Translations under genes and position numbers: made by a program | NCBI GenBank assembly: GCA_024305745.1 | Contig: JAHRBS010000003.1 | Coordinates: 868,001 to 932,000 of the forward strand | Length of the DNA stretch: 64,000 bases | Direction of reading: 5' to 3' | Origin: Polyporus tsugae | Lineage: Eukaryota; Basidiomycota; Agaricomycetes; Polyporales; Polyporaceae | Notes under the pieces: model-generated | The model's input: the letters and a program-made list of their open reading frames with translations, nothing else | What the model was told of the DNA's origin: nothing | The model's database searches: none | Part shown: piece by piece, positions 1-11,070 of the stretch | Numbering within the stretch: the first letter of the stretch is position 1 | Layout of the letters: every line of letters starts with the position of its first letter

Positions 1-299
1 ACTAGTGTTATAGCCGTTGGTTTAGCGGTGGGGTAGCAGAGGCGGAGCAGCCTCTCGACCGTCCTGCTGCCTTCCGTGACGTCGACGATGGGGCGTGTGC
101 TAGTGTACGACTGATGGCAGTCTTGCGGTTGAGGGAGGGAGAGCATGTCGCTGAAGGTTGGGGAAGCGATCGTGAGGAGGAAGCTTTGAACATGGAATTG
201 GGTGAGATCGGGGGTGCGCAGGATGATGTCGGCTGACGAGAGGTTGAAAGGGTATGGTGCAACCGTAGGCATGATGTTTTTGGAGCCAGATGTAGCCAT
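1..299 (-). CDS. BTB/POZ domain protein, N-terminal part (runs off the window)
   Basis: The reading frame starts at the ATG whose A is base 299 and stays open to the window edge, giving about 99 residues of a longer protein. A short leader is followed by a BTB fold opening of the type seen in all neighbours: a PYPF box, then SADIILRTPD, then a hydrophobic stretch ending SDMLSLPQP, and the second half with VTEGSRTVERLLRLCYP. BTB folds dimerise and commonly recruit partners to cullin-3 ligases or chromatin; which applies here cannot be told. The gene is divergent from the BTB gene starting at 573, so the 273 bases between them should hold both promoters. Whether it has one or two BTB domains is unknown because the rest lies outside the window. 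Confidence 0.8.
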   Translation of the reverse strand, partial: MATSGSKNIMPTVAPYPFNLSSADIILRTPDLTQFHVQSFLLTIASPTFSDMLSLPQPQDCHQSYTSTRPIVDVTEGSRTVERLLRLCYPTAKPTAITL

Positions 300-572
300 T
301 GCGATGCAACTGGACTGGAGGATAGGTGATACAGGAAGACGTACGGGCCAGGGGACGTAGTAAGTATGATAGCACACTCGCGATCGCAGACCCGGCGCTA
401 CATTGCAGACACATGATAGACGCCGGAAGAGACCGTACTTCCAGTCTTCCACCAACACTCCTCCTCCGTCATCAACCCCACCTCCACTGTCGCCGCCTAT
501 TTCCCTCTGTCGACATTCTAGCTTGTTCAATTCACATCCTCCAGCCCAAAAATTTCATCCTCACCTGTCATT

Positions 573-2181
573 ATGTCCTCTGAAGCTGGCCCTCCCTTCA
601 ATGAACCTACGGCCGATATTGTCATCTGCTCTTCGGACCACGTCACTTTCAGGCTACACAGGATTATTCTTTCCCTTGCGTCCGACTTCTTCAAGGATAT
701 GCTCAGTCTTCCACAACCAGGGAACGAGCCCCATCTCAGTGAGCTTCCCATGATCAACGTCACAGAGCCCAGCGATGTTTTGGAGCGACTCTTTCAACTC
801 TGCTACCCTGTAGACGATCCTGTCTTGGGCACGCTCCACGAGCTGTACTCTACCCTTGAGGCAGCGTTGAAGTATCAGATGGCGGAGGCAATCAAGATCA
901 CCAAAAGGAAACTTCGCTCTTTCGCCTCCAGTGAACCTCTGAGGGCGTACGCTATCGCATGCCGTTTCGACTTGGAAGCGGAGGCTGACGCCGCGGCGAA
1001 GGAAGTACTGAGCCAACACGCTCAGGGCGAATATGTTGTGGAGCTGGAGGAGATATCCATTGGCGCGTACCATCGACTTCTCTCATACTGCGAGCGTAAG
1101 GGGAGGGTGAGTGACCGTTTCCGGTTCACTTTCCATACTTCGGGTGGTGGTCGGGAACGACCAACGCCTGCTTCCACCCCATCATTGGCCGAGGCCGTCC
1201 TTGAACCCATCGCCCCTGATGTCCTCCCGGAGCCTCAAGTTGCGCCCCACCCCTTCGATTCGACGGACGCTGAAGTGACCTTGGTCGCTTCCGATGGCAT
1301 GGAGTTCCGCGTCTTCGCGTCCATTCTTCAGGTGGCCTCCCCTGTCCTCTTCTCCAAGGTCTCGGACCTCCAACCTCCAACCCCCATGCGCATCTCTGTA
1401 TCGGAGCCCAGCCGTATTCTCTCCATCCTCCTCCAGATATGCTACCCTGTCCCTGATCCCCGTTTATCTGATTTGCACGACATCAGCGCCGCGCTGGTCG
1501 CAGCAGAGAAGTATAAGATACAGCACGCCTGCCAGAACTTGCGTGCTGCCCTGTCCGCTAGGAAGGACGACGCCTCGGAGGACCCCGTGCTTCTCTACGC
1601 TACCGCTTGTCGATTCCGCATATACGGCCTCGCCCTTGCAGCTGCGAGGCGTACCCTCCGCACGGACATCATGAAGTCCCCCGTCTCTGAACTCGACTCG
1701 ATCGGCGTCTTTGGTGGTTGTCTTTTCCGTCTCCTCGCCTACCACGAACGATGTCGTACCGTTGTCCAGTCGATGTTCTGCAACTCTCCTGGCGACTGGG
1801 TAGACCCCGAGATCGCCATTCAACTGCAAGACGCCTGCCCTCTTAGCTACAACTCGGGCTCGTGGAAACCTTGCTGGTACGAGCCATACATGAATCGGCT
1901 CTCGCAGGAGCACTGGCCCAGCGTCGACTCCGTGACGAATGAAGACCTCCTTCAAAGCATACTGGACTGTACCCGCGATCCGAATGGGTACCCGTGTAAC
2001 TACTGTGTAACCGCTCGTGGGGCGTTCTTGTTCGTGAAGTTCAGCAAACACGTCGCCGAGGCTATACGCGCAGAAGAGCACAAAGTAAGTGATCGGGGTA
2101 CTGTTCACAACGTCTGCTGATTTGTCTCTGGAACAGCAACCTCTTCATTGGGTGCTCGCAGCGCCTCAAGCTGATGCGTAG
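573..2181 (+). CDS. Double-BTB/POZ protein, subfamily A (intact)
   Basis: Two exons, 573-2084 and 2137-2181, give 518 residues. BTB1 spans about residues 8-115 (opening PFNEPTADIVICSSD, SDFFKDMLSLPQP) and BTB2 about 226-330 (HPFDSTDAEVTLVASDG, then SEPSRILSILLQICYP). A linker rich in Pro and Ser separates them. The C-terminal region carries CWYEPYM near residue 434 and a CNYC pair at 475-478, followed by a helix. The last intron (52 bases, GTAAGT..ACAG, phase 0) is inferred because the unspliced frame ends in 11 unrelated codons, while splicing gives a tail QPLHWVL resembling the tails of paralogues at 18911, 26548 and 31074. Those three are decayed, so this is the only intact subfamily A member here. 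Partner and function are unknown; BTB domains are protein-interaction modules. Confidence 0.88.
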
Positions 2182-2363
2182 TGAAGATACAAGCAGTGTT
2201 TGGCACTATGTTTATCTTTCAACGCCTTTCTCAGCCACCTTGCCGTTTCACCAGCGCTAGCCCCTGTCGCACGTATCTCCCGCGATCATTTGTCTCTTCG
2301 CGTGGCTCAGTCCCTCCTCCAAACTCTTACCGCAGCTACCACCTTGCACCTCCCCCTTTTCCA

Positions 2364-4053
2364 ATGCACCATCGCTCAATGTCAGCCCTATCAACCACAG
2401 TAGCATCGTCGCCGTTCGATGGATTCACCGGAGACGTAACGCTCCGTAGTTCCGATGGCGTCGATTTTCATTGTTTCAGCCAGATCCTCGTCGCAGCGTC
2501 CTCGTTTTTTGAAGGCATGGTCGCCGTTGGGAACCCGAACCCCGATCCGTCGAGCTCCGCCAGCAATCGGCCCATCGTGCCCGTGACCGAGGACAGCAAG
2601 ACGCTCGACTCTCTCCTCCGCTTCATCTACCCGATCCAAAAGCCGCCACAGCCGCGATCGCTCGAAGACATCGCTCCGTTGTTCGAGGCGTCGCTCAAGT
2701 ACATGATGGAGTATCCCGCGTCGATCTTGAAAGAGGAGCTCCTCGCGTTCGCGCAGAGGCGCCCGATGCAGGTCTGGGCCATCGGCTGCAGGCTCATGCT
2801 CGAGAACGTCGCGCGCGCCGGCGCAGAGCGCATGCTGCAGTACAGGGATTTGGGAAGCTACACGCACCTGCACCAGTTTGTGCCGATCGCGGAGTTCGTC
2901 CGCACAGCGGACGCGCGGGGCGTCAGTGCCGCCGACTACCGTCGCCTGTGGATCTATCACCATCGTCGTGGAGAAGTCGAACAGGACTTCTCGTTCACTC
3001 TCCCCCTTCCTCGCCAGGTGCACGATCAGCCAGCCCCTGGAGATCTGAACGTTCCTTGGGCCTTTTTGACCTCGATCGTCTTGTCGGACGCCACGTGCCA
3101 CGCTGCGGACGGTAAGACGTTCTCGGTGCACAAGGGTTTGTTGTGCATGACCTCTCCCGTCTTGAAAGAGAAGATCATGGAAGACGCACGTCTTGCTCAG
3201 GCGCAGGGTCTCAATCTTTCCCAACACCACCTCTGCTTCACTGAGGAGAGCCCCGTACTGGCTCACCTACTCCGGCTCTGCTACCCTGGCGACTCCCCGC
3301 TACCCGAAGACCACTATCTGTTCCTCGCCGTCCTCAAAGCCGCAGAGAAGTTCGACATGACGCGAATCGTCGATGTCCTTTCCGCAAAGTGGGGCACCAT
3401 CGCTGCAGCGCGCCCAGCTTCCGCGTACTTCGCCGCGCTACGCTACGGTTTCCCGGAGCTCGCGAGAGTGGCCGCCTGCCGAGTGCCTCGCACCTCACCG
3501 ACGATGCTCCTGTACGTCCCCGAAATGGAGCACGCCCCCGCGATTCACTGGCAGCGGCTGAGCGACTATTGGACGGCTGCCGAAGTCGCTGTCGGCCGCG
3601 TCCAGACGTCCGCTCAGAAGCTCTGGCTCGCCGAACCCGCACTGGTCTGGCCATGGCCATCATCCCCGGAGTCTGTTGCTCAGTTCGTGAAGGACATGCA
3701 GGAGCCGCCGCACGACCGTGGGCTTCCCTGCCGGGCGGCGTGCAAGAAGCTAGGCCCGTCTTGGGTGCGGGAGCGGAGGGACGACGTGGTCGCGGAGCTG
3801 CGCCGGCGGCCGTCGGCGCAGGACATGCCGACGGTGGAGGAGCTGATGTGGCGGTCGGTCGCGCTGAGCCTATCGGAGAAGCCGTGGTGCGCGTGCTGCT
3901 TTAACGTCGCGCAGGACATTGTGAGGTTGGGGACGGTGTTCCGGCAGGGGATGGTGTCGGGGTTGGACCAGGTGAGGGTCTCGCTGAGGATGACATCGGT
4001 TTACTTGTGAGCTAACGACGTTTCTTGTCCTGTAGGTGCCCTTGATCACATAG
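2364..4053 (+). CDS. Double-BTB/POZ protein, subfamily C (intact)
   Basis: Exons 2364-3971 and 4036-4053 give about 541 residues. BTB1 begins at SPFDGFTGDVTLRSSDGVDF and passes through FEGM; a second, more divergent BTB-like fold follows (LSDATCHAADGKTF, HKGLLCMTSPVLKEKI, HLLRLCYPGD). The C-terminus has a WCACC cysteine cluster and a helix. The last intron (64 bases, GTGAGG..TGTAG, phase 0) leaves the five-codon tail VPLIT. The start is uncertain: 2364 is the first ATG after a pyrimidine-rich tract and fits the short leaders of paralogues, 2379 is also in frame, and 2208 would add an Arg/Ser-rich leader that resembles a mitochondrial presequence. It lies on the same strand just downstream of the gene ending at 2181. 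Closest match in the window is 21150-22862 by its BTB1 wording. Confidence 0.82.
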
Positions 4054-4179
4054 AACGCACATCCCCTGTATATACTTTCGCTGTGGACGCCTACTGGTAC
4101 AGAAGCCATTTCCTTGTGCATGAGGTGACATATGTGAATGTATTGGGTTGTCAACACGACGGTACACCTGCCCATAAGA

Positions 4180-5571
4180 TCAGTCTCGTATCCTCCTATT
4201 GCACAAGTTTATAGCCAACGTACCGCATGCGCCCTCGACCCACTCCAGTTGCGCACTTGAGGTCGATTTCTTTGATGACATGTAGACTAACAAGTTACGA
4301 TATGGCGCACTACCTATAGACTCCATCTCTGGGACGTAGATGGCGTGAACATTGGAGACGGAAAGGGAAGCTAGCTGATCTGCACACGCCTTGGCCTCCT
4401 TCTTCCAACCAAGCTCCACAGCCGCGAAGTAGAGGCGCATTGGGCTTGCTTCCACCAGCTCAAGCCAGCCACCTCTGAGAATCTGTGTGGCCTTCGACAT
4501 TCCGTACTTGTGTGCCGCAGATAGGACAACCAAGAACGCATCGGGATCAGCTGGCTGGAGATGGGGGACGGGGTAACAAACTCGGAGGAGGACGTCTAAG
4601 ATGGCGGCACTCTCCTGAACCTGATAGACGGGTAGTACGGCTGGCCCGCCAGGTTTGGAGTCCTCTGTCTCTGCGGGAACGAGCCCGCTGAGAAAGGTCG
4701 GGGAGGCGAAAGTGAGGATGTTGCGGTGAACGTAGAAGTCGAGACCATCGCTTGTGCGAAGAATGAGATCATTCCCAGTTGTGTCGGTGAATGGGTCCGA
4801 CACGGAATCTACTTGGGACTTCGTCGGAGGAAGCGGACGGGGAGTCAGGGGCGGACGACAGAAAGGCGCTATTCCTTCAAAATTGACGATATATCCAAGT
4901 TCGCGGGTCGGAGTACTAGTCCAAATGCCATTCCTTCTCTTCTTCCGCTTCGCCGATGGTTCCGTGATAGCGGTGCGAGTTCGGTAGAGCTGGAGGAGGC
5001 GGAAGTACGCACCCGCGCTGACGTCGTCAAGCTTGGGATAGGGATAGATAGTAGTGAACTAATTGACCATGAAGTTAGGCATGGTGACAATCATCTCGGC
5101 GGCAGCCTGGGCCACTTCCTCCAAGTGAAAGACGCAAGCAATCGTGAAGACGACAAGGGGTTGCGCGTCGAGAAACTCGGGTGCCATCAAGGCGTCCCTC
5201 ATCCGATCGACGACAAGCGGAGCGTCATACTTCATGGCGGCGGCGAGAACCTTGCGAATCTGGACGAGCGAGGTCGGCTTGGCGTGAACAGTGGGATAGC
5301 AGATGCGGAGGAGCGTGTCCAATGTCTCGTCATCCTCGGCCACCGGAATCGGGTCGTTCTCCCCGGTAGAGGGCTGGGGCATCGAAAACATGTCCTTGAA
5401 TACGCCACTTGCCAGCGATAGGATCACCCGATGGACTCTGAACTCCACGTTGTCGCTGGTCCGGAGCGTGACATCGGCATCGCCTTCGTCAAAGGGGAAT
5501 GTAGCCTTGCGGATTGAAGGTTCCAACGTCTCTGAGATATCATCTTTTGAAAAGGAACTATGATCCTCCAT
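4180..5571 (-). pseudogene. Double-BTB/POZ gene, subfamily B, with one in-frame stop and lost C-terminus
   Basis: One continuous frame runs from the ATG at 5571 to the stop at 4180, broken only by a TAG at 5059-5061. Before it lies BTB1 (FPFDEGDADVTLRTSD, KDMFSMPQPS, LRICYPTV); after it the frame resumes with the linker helix DDVSAGAYFRLLQLY, then BTB2 (SDPFTDTTGNDLILRTSD, VLLRVCYPVP). The linker helix sits at the same place as in paralogues 6134 and 8529, so both halves belong to one ancestral gene. No plausible intron removes the stop. The product also ends soon after YRNLLVYM, about 150 residues short of its paralogues, so the Cys-containing C-terminal module is missing. It could instead be expressed as two single-BTB proteins, but the downstream half has no good ATG near 4803 (GTG only). 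Confidence 0.72.
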
Positions 5572-6133
5572 GCTTTAATCTGAATCTGCGTATGCCAGTG
5601 TGAGTAGTCAATCCATTAGAAACATGTATGGAACATACCCCCGGCTGAGCCGATGCTGCGGAAGTCTGGTCTACTGAGTACTACACGGAGGAGCAGCCTT
5701 CAACTTGAATGCTATGGCCAGCGTCGTCAATAACAGTAGAGAACTCGTAACGAGAATATACCTAGTAGCTTGCAAACTTTTCAGTTCCAAAACTTGAACA
5801 CGGTTGTCTTAGGTCTTAAGGTAAAGGGGCAGCTTCGAGGATGGATGATGGACGCGGCATGATCAGGCGGCTGGCACGTGCGGAACAGTTTCGCAGGGTC
5901 TCGATCGCAGCCTCAAGATCACAAGTGAATGCTAAGCAGCTTTTTGCGAGAGCACATGGACATAAGGACAACAGACGCCTCTACTATTGTGAGCAAGGCA
6001 CATTGGCACGAGTAGGGAGGGTTGGTGCAAGGGGAAACAGGCATTACAATAAGCGCCGACGACTGTGTCCAACTGGCAGATCCACTAGCAACCACCGCCA
6101 CCAGCACCGTTTTTTAACCATCGGTAGATCATT
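5572..6133. other. Intergenic; right part is duplicated 3' flank
   Basis: No coding frame is supported. The part from about 5920 to 6133 is the 3' flank of the gene ending at 6134 and resembles 8350-8528 (shared CACAAGTGAATGC, ACAATAAGCGC and AACCATCGGT blocks). Confidence 0.6.
5920..6133. repeat. Diverged direct repeat, copy 1 (3' flank of subfamily B gene)
   Basis: Matches 8350-8528 in the same order and direction: CACAAGTGAATGC near 5921, then ACAATAAGCGC(C/T)GACGACTGT near 6046, then AACCATCGGT near 6116, then CTACTTGGT at the stop codon. This shows that the flank was copied together with the gene. Confidence 0.7.
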
Positions 6134-7865
6134 CTACTTGGTTGGAAATTGACATTTCCCTTCAGCTGTCATCTTCAGCTGGACCTGAAACGTGCAAAAT
6201 CGTAGTCAGCTTCACCAATTTGAACATGTGGAAAGAGGTCGCAAGGGCCCCTGCGGTACGCACTTCGAGGATCGCCTGATCAACCGCCTCTGCATACCTC
6301 TCGAGTACCTTTGTAGCCCACTTAACATTACTCGTCTTACAGAATTGATTCCCACACGGTGGCTTGTCGTTGGCCACAAACGCAATGAATGAGTACCACA
6401 ATGGGGTGTCAATGGCAAGTACGTCGCCAGATGGACAGCGCTCCAAGGCACGCTCGATTTCCGTGAATTGACCTCGGAGCCAAGCCGGTGGTGCATCTGT
6501 GGAAATTGAAGATGGGTAACGAAGGGAACAATCTGGGGGTGAGAGCTCCGAATCAATCGGAAAAGACGTTTGAATGACATCGTGGCCGCGAATGGGGAGG
6601 TCGGAAAGGCGGAACTTCGTCGAAGTCACTACCTTTCCGTAATCGTCCACGTAAGACAGGAGATTGCGATACGGAACACTGCTGGTAGACTCCATGGAAG
6701 GGATATAGGAAGTGTATGCGCTGGGACACATGGTCTTCTTCGAAGGCTTGACCTTCTTCCCAGGGCGACTCGGAACCGGACTCAGCAACGCCAGTCGTCG
6801 CGCACAAGCGACCGCTTCCTCCTTCCATCCAAGCTCGGCGGCCAGGAAATAGAAAGACAAGATGGGGCTCTCCGCAAACCTCGGCCAGTAAGTCCGTGCG
6901 ACCTTCTCGACTTCCGGTAGTCGATACTTTCGTGCAGCAACAAGAACGGCACGATAGGTCAGAGCGCTGGGGCATTCCGGCTTTGCGATAGGATAGCAAT
7001 GCCTGAGGAGAATATCCACGCAGACGCTGTTTTCCTGCATCGGGTATACGGGTATGGTTGCCGAATCGGTGTTGTCCGCGATAAGTATGTCGTCGAGCAT
7101 TGCTGGCGAAGCAAGTGCGATAATAGCCCGATGGACGTAGAACATACGCGAGTCGCATGACTTCAGTATCAGATCCCCACCGGGTCCTGCGAAAGGGGAT
7201 GTGACATCTATTGCAGCGTCTTCCGTGGAAGGAGAGGAAGGGTTCGATGGTGGACGACAGAAGTTGGAGGGAGTGATATAATAACGCTCGAATTGGAGAA
7301 GTCTGTAGTACTGTCCAGCACTGAGTTCGTCGAGGAGGGGGTCACCGTGTCTCTGGAGACTCGAATCGACTTCGACTAGATGTTGAGCTGCAGTCTTCGC
7401 TTCGTCCTCGAGTTGATGCCGACAGGCAATAGCGAAGACGGCAAGAGGCTTAGTCTTCAAGAGGCGCGGTGAAACCATGGCCCTCCTCATCACCGTGATA
7501 ACCACGACAGCCTCGTACTTGACTCCGGCATCGAGGATGTTGCGGAGAAGGGACAGCTCCTGTACGTCCGGGTCCACCGTGGGATAGATAGCGCGCAAGA
7601 AAGCCTCCATAGTGCAGCCATCCTCGGATACATCGATGACAGGTTTGACAGAGGCCTGACCAAGATCGGTGGGCGGCTGAGGCAGGGAGAGCATGGATTC
7701 GAAGAAGGGAGATGCAATGGCTAGGATCGGACGGTGGACAAGGAAATCGACGCGGTCGCTGGTGCGGAGGATGAGGTCCGCATCGTCCCTGTCAAACGGC
7801 GATGTGGCTTTGGTTGTGGGTAGGGGCTGAGACTCAATGACAACTTGGTTCTCTTGATTCGCCAT
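6134..7865 (-). CDS. Double-BTB/POZ protein, subfamily B, tandem copy 1
   Basis: Exons 7865-6264 and 6184-6134 give 550 residues. BTB1 starts near residue 21 (TSPFDRDDADLILRTSD, FFESMLSLPQP) and BTB2 near 222 (TSPFAGPGGDLILKSCD, VDILLRHCYP). Between them is the GQYYRLLQF helix. The C-terminal third has the APPAWLRGQF block, then a cysteine pair CGNQFC (Cx4C), then a long helix ending QAILE. The final intron (79 bases, GTGCGT..TTTCAG, phase 0) is supported by the neighbour 8529: both use GTGCGT at the same codon, and the spliced tails agree as VQLKM and VDLKM followed by a Gly/Lys-rich end. It is one half of a roughly 2.4 kb tandem duplication with 8529-10271. Confidence 0.88.
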
Positions 7866-8227
7866 GTTTCCTTCGCGCCACGAAAGAGGTCAGAAACCGA
7901 AGACGCAAGCGATACGTGTTACTCACCGTTCAGATACCTCTATGCGGATTCGGGGGTGTCTGCGCTCGCAAGCTCGTCTCACTAGATCTCTTCTACGAAA
8001 GTGAATCAGTAATTGAAGGTGTGCAGCGAGATAGATGATTTATCACCGCACCTGCTCCTTCAGGTTGGTTTGTGGATCTCAGAAATGTGTGACACGAGTA
8101 GCCAGGAAAACACGTCCTGGGTTGAGGTAACTGTGCGACGTACAGTACGTTACCGCAGCAGCCTTGGCTTATCTCAACGCACCCGGGCCGAATATCCTGC
8201 TAACTCGCAAAAGGGGAAGCAGACTCG

Positions 8228-8280
8228 ACGCGGCGTGGACGGTGTCATTCAGTAGAATATAGACAAAACTACATGCACGA
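8228..8280. repeat. Direct repeat of upstream flank, copy 1
   Basis: It begins ACGCGGCGTGGACGGTGTCA and continues with TTCAGTAGA and AAAACTACAT. Only a few differences separate it from 10781-10836, in the same orientation. It lies about 360 bases upstream of the gene starting at 7865. Confidence 0.85.
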
Positions 8281-8349
8281 GGCAGCCACGTCACTGCCAG
8301 CACCAGAGCGCCACATAGCGTTGATCGAGCGAAGGCCGATCGTCAATAG

Positions 8350-8528
8350 TACTCACAAGTGAATGCAAAGCACAAGCCTCTATTGCGAGGTAATTGGCAT
8401 CTGAGTCGGAAGGGTTGATGGTGATGGTACGAAGGAGAACGGCAATACAATAAGCGCTGACGACTGTATCCAACGAGCGTCACCAGTGCCGTTTCTAACC
8501 ATCGGTGTACCATCCTACTTGGTCGAAA
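8350..8528. repeat. Diverged direct repeat, copy 2 (3' flank of subfamily B gene)
   Basis: Partner of 5920-6133, ending directly at the stop codon of the gene at 8529 in the same way as copy 1 does at 6134. Confidence 0.7.
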
Positions 8529-10271
8529 CTAGCGCTTCCCTGCCCCTACCATCTTCAAATCGACCTATACCGAGAATACTCGTCAGCTCCAATGATAACT
8601 TCATAGGAACTGAGGTCCGGAGCCGCCGTCACGCACCTTGAGGATCGCCTGATCCACCGCCTCCGCATACTTCTGAAGTACTTTCACAGCCCATTGCACG
8701 TTAGTCGTAGTCGAACAGCTTGACGACCGACCAGTGCACGGCGGCTTGTCGTCGGCCACAAATGCGATGAACGAAGATGCCAATGGGGTGTCAAGCGCAA
8801 GGACGTCGCTCGATGGGCGGCGCTCCAGTGCACGCTTGATTTCCGCGAACTGGTCTTGGAGCCAGGCCGGCGGCGCGACCGTGCTGAATTGCGAAGGGTA
8901 GCGAGCGTGACAATTTTCCCCGAAAACGGAGCTCGTGGCGACGTGGCGAGCGGGCAGCGTCGACAGTTGGTGTGTCGTTGACGCTGCGGCCTTTCCGTAG
9001 TTGTCCACGTAGGAAAGGAGGTTGCGATACAGAATGCTGCTGATGGACTCCATGACGGGGGTGTAGGAAGAGTATGCGGCGGCCCACTGCACGCTACTAA
9101 TACTCCCGAGTTTCTTTTTGACCCTCACAGGACGCGGCAACACCAGTCGCCGCGCACACGCGACCGCTTCCTCCTTCCACCCGAGCTCGACAGCGAGAAA
9201 ATAGAAGGACAAGACGGAGCTTTCGACGAACGTTAGCCAGTGGCTCCGTGCCACCCTCTCGACTTCACAAAGTCGATACTTCCGGGCGGCAACGAGGACG
9301 GCACGGTATGCGTCAGGGCTCGGAAACTCTGGTTTGGGGATGGGATAGCAAAGCCTGAGAAGGATATCCACGCAGACGCTGTCCTCCCGCATGGGATATA
9401 CTGGGATGGCTGCAGTACGAGTGGTGTCTGAGACGAGTATGCCGTCAAGCATTGATGGTGACGCCAGTCCGAGAACGGCCCGATGAACATGGAACATACG
9501 CGAGTCAGAGGACATGAGGATTAGATCCCCTCTGGGTCCCGAGAAAGGCGATGTCACGCCGATCCTGGCGGTGGCTGTCGGGGAAGGCGCAACCGGATCA
9601 GATAGTGGGTGACAAAAGTTGAAGGAAGTAAGGGAACTAGGCTGCTCGCGCTTGAACCGGAGAAGCCTGTAGTACTGTCCCGCGGTGAGTTCGTCAAGAA
9701 CGGGGTCGCCGTGTTGTTGCAGATCCGAATCGAGTTTTGCTAGCTGTCGCGCAGCGGCCTTCGCTTCGTCCTCGAGCCGGTGGCGACAGGCAATCGCGAA
9801 GATGGCAAGAGGTTGGGTCTCCAAGAAGTGCCGCGAAACCATGGCTCTCTTCATCGCCGCGAGAACCACGGAAGACTCGTACTTGACTGCGGCATCGAGG
9901 ACGTTACGCAGAAGGGAAAATTCTGTTATCTCCGCATCCAAAGTGGGATAAATAAGGCGTAGGAACGTCTCCATAGTGTGGCTATCTTCGGATACTTCTA
10001 TCACAGGTTTGTCGAGAGGTTGATCGGCTGGATCGGTGGCTGGCTGGGGCAGGGAGAGCATACATTCAAAGAAGGGGGATGCGATGACGAGGATCTGGCG
10101 GTGTACAAGGAAAGCGACGAGATCACTCGTGCGAAGGACGAGGTCTGCATCGCCTCTGTCAAACGGCGACGTTGCTTGGGTTGTAGGTCGGTCAAACGGC
10201 GACGTTGCTTGGGTTGTAGGTCGGTACTGTGACCTGGCAACGACTCCTTGATTCTCCTGCCGGGGTACCAT
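8529..10271 (-). CDS. Double-BTB/POZ protein, subfamily B, tandem copy 2
   Basis: Exons 10271-8637 and 8564-8529 give 556 residues. The start at 10271 (MVPRQENQG) is chosen because it matches MANQENQ of the neighbour; an upstream in-frame extension looks like 5' UTR. BTB1 is preceded by an 11-residue tandem repeat (PTTQATSPFDR twice). BTB2 begins TSPFSGPRGDLILMSSD. The C-terminal module has APPAWLQDQF, a C..C pair spaced by six (CTGRSSSC) and the helix ending QAILK. The last intron (72 bases, GTGCGT..TATAG, phase 0) gives the tail VDLKMVGAGKR. Protein and flanks closely resemble 6134-7865. Confidence 0.88.
10159..10224 (-). repeat. 33-base exact tandem repeat (two units) inside a coding exon
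   Basis: Units 10159-10191 and 10192-10224 are identical, read TCAAACGGCGACGTTGCTTG at their start on the + strand, and encode PTTQATSPFDR twice in frame. The paralogue 6134-7865 has a single unit. Confidence 0.97.
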
Positions 10272-10780
10272 GCTACCAGATCTATCCTTCACCGTGACCT
10301 CCCTCGTGAGGTCAACAAAGGAGCAAGTACTCAGTAAGTGTGACTCACTACGTATTATTGGAGGATTTGAACTGGGGATCTGCACAGTGCTCGACTCCGG
10401 GCCTTCTGCGCAGGAGCTACTAGCTTTGAAGCAGCAAAGGTGCGTTGGCAACGAAATTGACCACCGTACCAGGGTTTCGTCTGCTTGTTGGGAGGATCAG
10501 GTGGATGCGAACACGAGCTGGCATGTCCTGCCGATGACTGCGAGGTCCGAAGACGATCGACACTGGGACGCTACCGCCGCACAAGGCGCTCACTGCGACG
10601 TTCAAGAAGCAAGAGTGATGGGGTCTAGATTCGGCAGCTAATTATAAGCGAGCTCGACTCAGAGGTGACCGTAAACTATCTGAGTATCATCTGAGTATCT
10701 TAATTTAAATTATGCAACATACCTTCCCGCTGACCGCCGACACAACATCCCGCCAGGGGATCCGGAAAGAAAATGCAGAG

Positions 10781-10836
10781 ACGCGGCGTGGACGGTGTCA
10801 TTCAGTAGAGTATATACACCAAAACTACATCTATGA
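10781..10836. repeat. Direct repeat of upstream flank, copy 2
   Basis: Partner of 8228-8280, about 510 bases upstream of the gene starting at 10271. It has a few substitutions and a short insertion in the TATATACACC part. Confidence 0.85.
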
Positions 10837-11048
10837 GACAAAGCCTAGAGCAATACACGTACGCGGGCGACGACGGTGGGCATGCACGACAAGTCGGACG
10901 AGACTACCAGGAGACACTGAGACGGCGGGGGTGGGGTGAGAGAACGAAGGACGACGGCCGGTCACAACACTACACTACTACAGCGTACTTATACGTATTT
11001 GGCGCGCGATATGTACGATAGCGGCTTGCTGCGAGGTTCGGGAATGTA

Positions 11049-11070
11049 GGATGGATGGATGGATGGATGG
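11049..11070. repeat. (GGAT)n microsatellite
   Basis: About five uninterrupted GGAT units followed by GGGAG; noncoding. Confidence 0.95.

Larger units (their letters stand above)
7866..8528. other. Intergenic with two duplicated flank segments
   Basis: No gene is supported. The stretch 8228-8280 matches 10781-10836 (upstream flank copies), and 8350-8528 matches 5920-6133 (downstream flank copies). The junction between the two duplicated units therefore lies between about 8280 and 8350. Confidence 0.6.

Noticed and set aside
5026..5061. Intron removing the TAG at 5059 (GTCAAT..CCCAAG on the - strand)
   Set aside because: It would be only about 33 bases with a poor donor and acceptor and would delete residues conserved in paralogues.
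5841..6152. + strand frame starting MDDGRGMIRRLAR
   Set aside because: It covers the duplicated 3' flank of the BTB gene and the frame is not kept in the second copy at 8350-8528.
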